A stretch of 64,000 nucleotides of DNA from Candidatus Margulisiibacteriota bacterium (GTDB lineage Bacteria > Margulisbacteria > Riflemargulisbacteria > GWF2-39-127). The notes beneath the pieces were generated by a model. The model was not told the origin of the DNA. It worked only from the letters and a program-made list of their open reading frames with translations, and searched no databases. The stretch spans positions 62,001 to 126,000 of the forward strand of contig QKMY01000021.1 in assembly GCA_003242895.1 (NCBI GenBank), read 5' to 3'. Of this stretch, positions 63,104 to 64,000 are shown in pieces (position 1 is the stretch's first letter; each line of letters begins with the position of its first letter). A program made the position numbers and the translations under genes.

Positions 63104-64000
63104 ATGAAAAAGAAAATAATTGATTTTACTCAAAAGAAATACTCGAAGGTAATTGTGCCGATTTTTGCTTCGAATTCTTCATCCGTTTTTAGCAGGATAG
63201 ATGATTCCATAAAACTCTTGATTGCAGCTTTTCCCTCAGTATTAAAAGTTTTCCCGGAAGTTGAAGGGGCAGCGCTTAAAAACGTAGATTTAAGTACCGG
63301 GATCAAGCAAGCAGCATTAAAGACTGTCCTGGGCTATCTGACAAAACGTGATTATTCTGGTAACTTAGAGGATTATATCTATGTTATCCATTTCCTTCAT
63401 GATATTGGTGTTAAGAGTATCGTAGAATTTCCTTTTACCCAGAAACATCAAAGTACCACCAGTCCTTTTTCAGCATCCTCCTTTGGTCTGGAACTGGACT
63501 ATTTAGTCCTGGAATTAGTCCCGGAAATACAGGATTCTCCAGAATTGTTAGCTATGATCCCTAAACGGCCGATTACCTATGAAAATGATCTTTCAAGCGA
63601 TTTTCGTATCCATCGTGAAGCCCGCCGGGTAATCCTAAAAAAAGCTGCAAGTAAATTTTATCAAGAGATAGTTGTTGATCCGACCTCCCAGAGAGCTCAA
63701 ACTTTTAAGTTTTACGTTGACAAATATGACAAAAAGCTTATGAGAAACGCTGAATTTTCTGTTGTTCAGTCAAAAGTATTGGATAATTATGAGAATGTTA
63801 ACCCGGATTTCAGGACGTGGCCTGAGAAATACAGAAGCCCGGATAGTCCCGAGGTAAAAAAACTTATTACATTGCATAGTGACGATATACTAGCTCATAA
63901 ATACGGTCAATTTTGTATTCACGAACAGCAATTATTTATTAAACAGCTCTATGAGCTTTTAGGTATGGAGAGGGAAGTGAATATTGCATTTGGAATAGAC
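63104..64000 (+). CDS. Divergent 4-alpha-glucanotransferase-like protein, 3' end outside window
   Basis: 299 residues are visible, open to the window edge. Begins MKKKIIDFTQKKYSKVIVPIFASNSS after AGGAGG. The recognisable part is at the end: NPDFRTWPEKYRS, then EVKKLITLHSDDILAHKYGQFCIHEQQLFIKQLYELLG, which follows the MalQ (GH77) pattern of a WP(E) helix, then a helix with F/H-K and Q...Q before the GDLP strand. MalQ transfers glucan segments between maltodextrins. The catalytic region lies beyond the edge, so activity cannot be judged. The N-terminal 150 residues are not MalQ-like to my eye. Confidence 0.6.
   Translation, partial: MKKKIIDFTQKKYSKVIVPIFASNSSSVFSRIDDSIKLLIAAFPSVLKVFPEVEGAALKNVDLSTGIKQAALKTVLGYLTKRDYSGNLEDYIYVIHFLHDIGVKSIVEFPFTQKHQSTTSPFSASSFGLELDYLVLELVPEIQDSPELLAMIPKRPITYENDLSSDFRIHREARRVILKKAASKFYQEIVVDPTSQRAQTFKFYVDKYDKKLMRNAEFSVVQSKVLDNYENVNPDFRTWPEKYRSPDSPEVKKLITLHSDDILAHKYGQFCIHEQQLFIKQLYELLGMEREVNIAFGID

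Noticed and set aside
1-64000. CRISPR arrays, tRNA or rRNA genes, insertion sequences
   Set aside because: No regularly spaced repeats with unique spacers, no cloverleaf-like gaps and no transposase motifs were seen in any intergenic region.

Overview
The window is AT-rich bacterial DNA with dense coding, no tRNA or rRNA gene and no transposase that I can recognise. The gene order hpf-secA-prfB followed by a DUF5693 membrane protein, csaB and a WecG/TagA glycosyltransferase is typical of Terrabacteria such as Firmicutes. The GDP-mannose/O-antigen-ligase type polysaccharide locus and the many oversized or fused proteins point instead to a poorly sampled lineage, possibly a Margulisbacteria-like candidate phylum. 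That placement is inference only.

Layout. (1) 0.2-9 kb, minus strand: a divergent GAPDH-like protein, a 34-residue-repeat protein, and a 1553-residue fusion of MurA, methyltransferase, pantothenate-kinase and HAD domains. (2) 9.3-15.2 kb: a small membrane protein, a sodium/solute-symporter histidine kinase, a paralogous PAS histidine kinase facing it, and an iron-type alcohol dehydrogenase. (3) 15.5-33.9 kb: a surface-polysaccharide locus with seven glycosyltransferases, two methyltransferases, an asparagine-synthetase-like amidotransferase, GDP-mannose dehydratase, an O-antigen ligase/polymerase with a TPR tail, and the initiating sugar-phosphate transferase. (4) 34-39.4 kb: an RlpA-like protein, gltX, pdxJ, a ParB-like protein and dihydrolipoamide dehydrogenase. 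(5) 39.5-41.9 kb: two small proteins and a DUF4301 protein. (6) 42-51.5 kb: hpf, secA, prfB with its programmed frameshift, DUF5693, csaB, tagA, ilvE and acpS. (7) 51.8-53.7 kb, minus strand: a small membrane-anchored protein, a short NHL-propeller protein and an orphan mini-flagellin. (8) 54-64 kb: a run of remodelled housekeeping enzymes: Maf-like, a 1720-residue Maf/Dus chimera, a nucleotidyltransferase-like protein and a 4-alpha-glucanotransferase-like protein cut by the window edge.

The most interesting signal joins parts 1, 5 and 8. Upstream of the GAPDH-like gene, the MurA fusion, the nucleotidyltransferase-like gene and the glucanotransferase-like gene there is the same bipartite element, TG(A/C)A(A/T)C, 16 bases, CGATATA. 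A weaker copy lies before the Maf-like gene, and in four of these five cases the element ends 41-44 bases before the start codon. This resembles promoters of ECF sigma factors. The same genes, with their operon partners, share a short N-terminal pattern (M-x-x-K, hydrophobic, I/V/L) ahead of unrelated enzyme folds. Several have altered catalytic residues: MurA Cys to Asp, and Dus Cys to Ser. I propose a co-regulated set of repurposed metabolic enzymes, possibly sharing an N-terminal address tag. Its function is unknown.
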